NCBI GenBank assembly: GCA_020152595.1
Contig: JAIGNY010000137.1
Coordinates: forward strand, 1-64,000
Length of the DNA stretch: 64,000 nucleotides
DNA from: Chiridota heheva
Taxonomy: Eukaryota > Echinodermata > Holothuroidea > Apodida > Chiridotidae
Direction of reading: 5' to 3'
Shown here: in pieces, positions 61,780-64,000 of the stretch
How the letters are laid out: every line of letters starts with the position of its first letter
Position numbering within the stretch: the stretch's first letter is position 1
The notes under the pieces: model-generated
The model's input: the letters and a program-made list of their open reading frames with translations, nothing else
Databases searched by the model: none
What the model was told of the DNA's origin: nothing
Position numbers and translations under genes: made by a program

Positions 61780-63570
61780 ACCTGTGATGTTAAAAGTTGC
61801 AGATATCTTGAAATCAGTGATGTCTGGGCCATAATGTGACAAAAAGGTCTCATTCAACATCGAAAAAGCAGTAAGATTGATCAGTCAATTGTTTGAAAAA
61901 TTCATCATCTTTAGATAGTAGCACCAGTTGTGTAAATAGTTGCAGATATCTTGAAATCAGTGATGTCTGGGCCATAATGTCTGGGCCAGAAATTCATCAT
62001 TTTCAGATGGTAACGCCAGTCGTGTAAATAGTTGCAGATATCTTGAAATTTGTAATGCTTGTGAAATACTTTCACCATTTGATGTGAGGAACAAATATCC
62101 TGCTTTTTCTTTGTCACAAAAGGTCTTACCAATGAATTGTAATCCTATAAAATTTTATCATCTGATATAGAAACAAGAGTCGCCTTACACCACAAAAAGA
62201 TTTAATTCAAAATTGACAAAAAAGGTACAAAGTATGAGAAATTCTTGCACCAGTATTTTAAAATGGAAAAATGTAATCAGACTAGGCATTACAGTTATGA
62301 AGGATTAGCTACACACCTGTAGTGTTAAAAGTTGCAGATATCTTGACATCAGTGATGTCTGGGACAAGATATGACATAAAAGCTTTCATTCAACATTGAA
62401 AAGCAGTAAAATTGATCAGTCATTTGTTTGAGAAATTCATCATCTTGAGATGGAAACATCGGTAGTCTTAAAAGTTGCAGATATCCTAAAATTAGTGATG
62501 CCTGTGAAATTGTTTCGTCATTTGATGTGAGGAACAGATATCCTGTTTTTTCTTCGTCACAAAAGAAAGGTCTTACCAATGAAATGTAATCCTTGGAACT
62601 TGTGTCATCTGTTTTGGAAATAAGAACATGGCTTACACTCCCGATTCATGTCTTGTGAGTAGAAACAGTTATATGAACCAAATTGCCAACCCCTTTCCTA
62701 CGCTGTCAATCTTCAAGTGGCATATTTTTTAGAACTCCTTTACACTTTGAATTTTTTAGCACGATGCAAAATAAGCAATATCCCATATAGAGGGCATAGG
62801 TTTGCTTAGTTGGGCCTGTGAAATTATACCATCTATTTGTTTGTGTAGTTGTTCATTTTTTCCAAATTGAGTTTAAGATCAATTAAGGAAGGGAGACCTC
62901 CTTCACGACTGTTTCCTTCCATTATTATACACCCCAAAAAGATTTTCATTCATCATTAAAAAAAAGGTGCAAAGTATGAGAAATTCTTGCACCAGCATCT
63001 TAAAATCAATAGTCAACTTAAAACCAAACATTTGTGATGTTTTATCTGTCATTATGTTAGGAAAAACTAGGTGCACACCTAGGGTGTTAAAAGTTGCAGA
63101 TATCTTGAAGTCAGTGATGTCTGGGCCAAAATATGACAACAATTATTTCGTTCAACATTGAGAAAGCAGTAAGATTGATCATTCAATTGTTTGAAAAATT
63201 CATCATCGTGAGATGGAAACACCAGTTGTGTTTAAAGTTGCAGATATTTTGAAATTAGTGATGTCTGGGCCAACAGATGACAAAAAGCTTTCAGTCAACA
63301 TTGACAAAAGGTGCAATGTATGAGAAATTCTTGTACTAGTATTTTAAAATGGAAGAATGTAGTCAGATTAGGCAATCAATAGTCAATTTCAAACCAAGCA
63401 ATTGTGATGTATTATCTGTTTTTATGTCAGGAAGGGTTTGGCACACACCGGTAGTGTTAGAGTTGATTAACGATAAATTGTTTGAGAGTTTCTTTAATTA
63501 TCAATCTTGAAAGGCAGAGATGCAGTAAAATATAGTAATCAATAGTTTTTGAATTTGTTTATTAGGAATT
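61780..63570. repeat. Related repeat array (GTTGCAGATATCTTGAAATCAG units)
   Basis: The blocks TTGCAGATATCTTGAAAT, AGTGATGTCTGGGCC, TTTCATTCAACATTGA and ATTCATCATC..GAGATGG recur many times with irregular spacing. They share the GTGATGTCTGGGCC core with the 240-bp family. Small ORFs here (for example those starting MVRPF) are repeat products. Confidence 0.75.
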
Positions 63571-63679
63571 GTATGATGGACGGCTAGAGATTAGTATTGA
63601 TTAAAGTTAAATTGGGCTAATTAGCTTTAATTACTGTAAAGATTAATCATTTTTAACAAAAAAACATTTACGCAAAGCT

Positions 63680-63850
63680 TTAATCCTAACCCTAACACTG
63701 TGGACCCTTACCATGCGGACCCTAAGTTTGTGGGCCATAACCTTGTGGACCCTGACACTGTAACCATAACCGCTTGGGTCCTTATCCCTCTTGGGTCCCT
63801 AACCCTCTTAGGTCCCTTACCCTCTTGGGCCTCTTGCCCTCTTCGGTTTC
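63680..63850. repeat. Second degenerate CCCTAA-like minisatellite
   Basis: AACCCTAACACTGTGGACCC, then ACCCTAAGTTTGTGGG, then a CCTCTTGGGTCCCTAACC-type unit repeated about six times. 63851-64000 shows nothing. Confidence 0.65.
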
Positions 63851-64000
63851 TAATCCTCTTGGGCGTTCTAAAGCATGCAATTCTCCATGTGTGGCAACAG
63901 TGGCATGATGTGGTGTCATACATATTGTGACTTCAAGCAGACTGAAGGAACAGTCATACTATTGCAATGTCTTTAAGCCATAACTGATATCAAGAACAAA

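Noticed and set aside
63700-63930. ORFs rich in Leu/Gly/Pro on both strands
   Set aside because: They run through the degenerate CCCTAA-like minisatellite and reflect its period.

Overview
The window looks like nuclear DNA of a marine invertebrate. It is AT-rich and intron-bearing, dense in mobile elements, and has minisatellites, (TA)n tracts and decayed multi-copy genes. The families seen (Polinton integrase, a P2X7-like cysteine-rich domain, a THAP domain, a PIN-like/Cys-rich multi-copy family, Jockey-type LINE) fit an echinoderm or a relative. That placement is inference; nothing here fixes the species. No tRNA, rRNA, CRISPR array or prokaryotic operon was recognised.

Layout. 1-862: non-coding flank with a dispersed repeat. 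863-12606: a Polinton/Maverick-derived element arranged as a giant palindrome (two arms of about 5.5 kb around a spacer of about 0.6 kb). It is bounded by a candidate 6-bp target duplication (TACCTA) and has 26-bp minisatellites in its ends. It is a broken fossil with no recognised DNA polymerase. 12607-18085: non-coding DNA with a LINE tail, a second copy of the dispersed repeat, a cluster of AGGTCA half-sites, and a decayed reverse-strand gene of a PIN-like/Cys-rich family carrying a 137-bp tandem triplication. 18276-29590: a (TA)n tract, then three tandem higher-order units (2.9, 3.5 and 4.6 kb). Each unit contains a huge 21-bp minisatellite, and a diverged fourth remnant follows. The very long ORFs there are artefacts of the 21-bp period.

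29600-38090: gene-poor AT-rich DNA with degenerate A-rich arrays and a 250-bp (TA)n tract. 38097-41760 (minus strand): an intact SGNH-hydrolase/zinc-knuckle ORF and a broken Jockey-type LINE. 42341-50356 (plus strand): a candidate host gene with a YY1-like start, an exon encoding one C2H2 finger, and a large exon of unknown family. Its exon phases agree, but the reading frame is broken in several places. One intron carries a 240-bp repeat array and another carries a cluster of SOX-POU composite motifs. The gene runs into a 315-bp (TA)n tract and a G4-capable 14-bp minisatellite.

51680-55247 (plus strand): a decayed P2X7-like domain gene with a CRE promoter. 57608-59826 (minus strand): a candidate THAP-domain gene, also with a CRE upstream. 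59990-63600: more of the 240-bp repeat family and relatives. 61050-61165 and 63680-63850: degenerate CCCTAA-like repeats. The window reads mainly as a repeat-expansion and element-decay landscape around two or three host-type genes.
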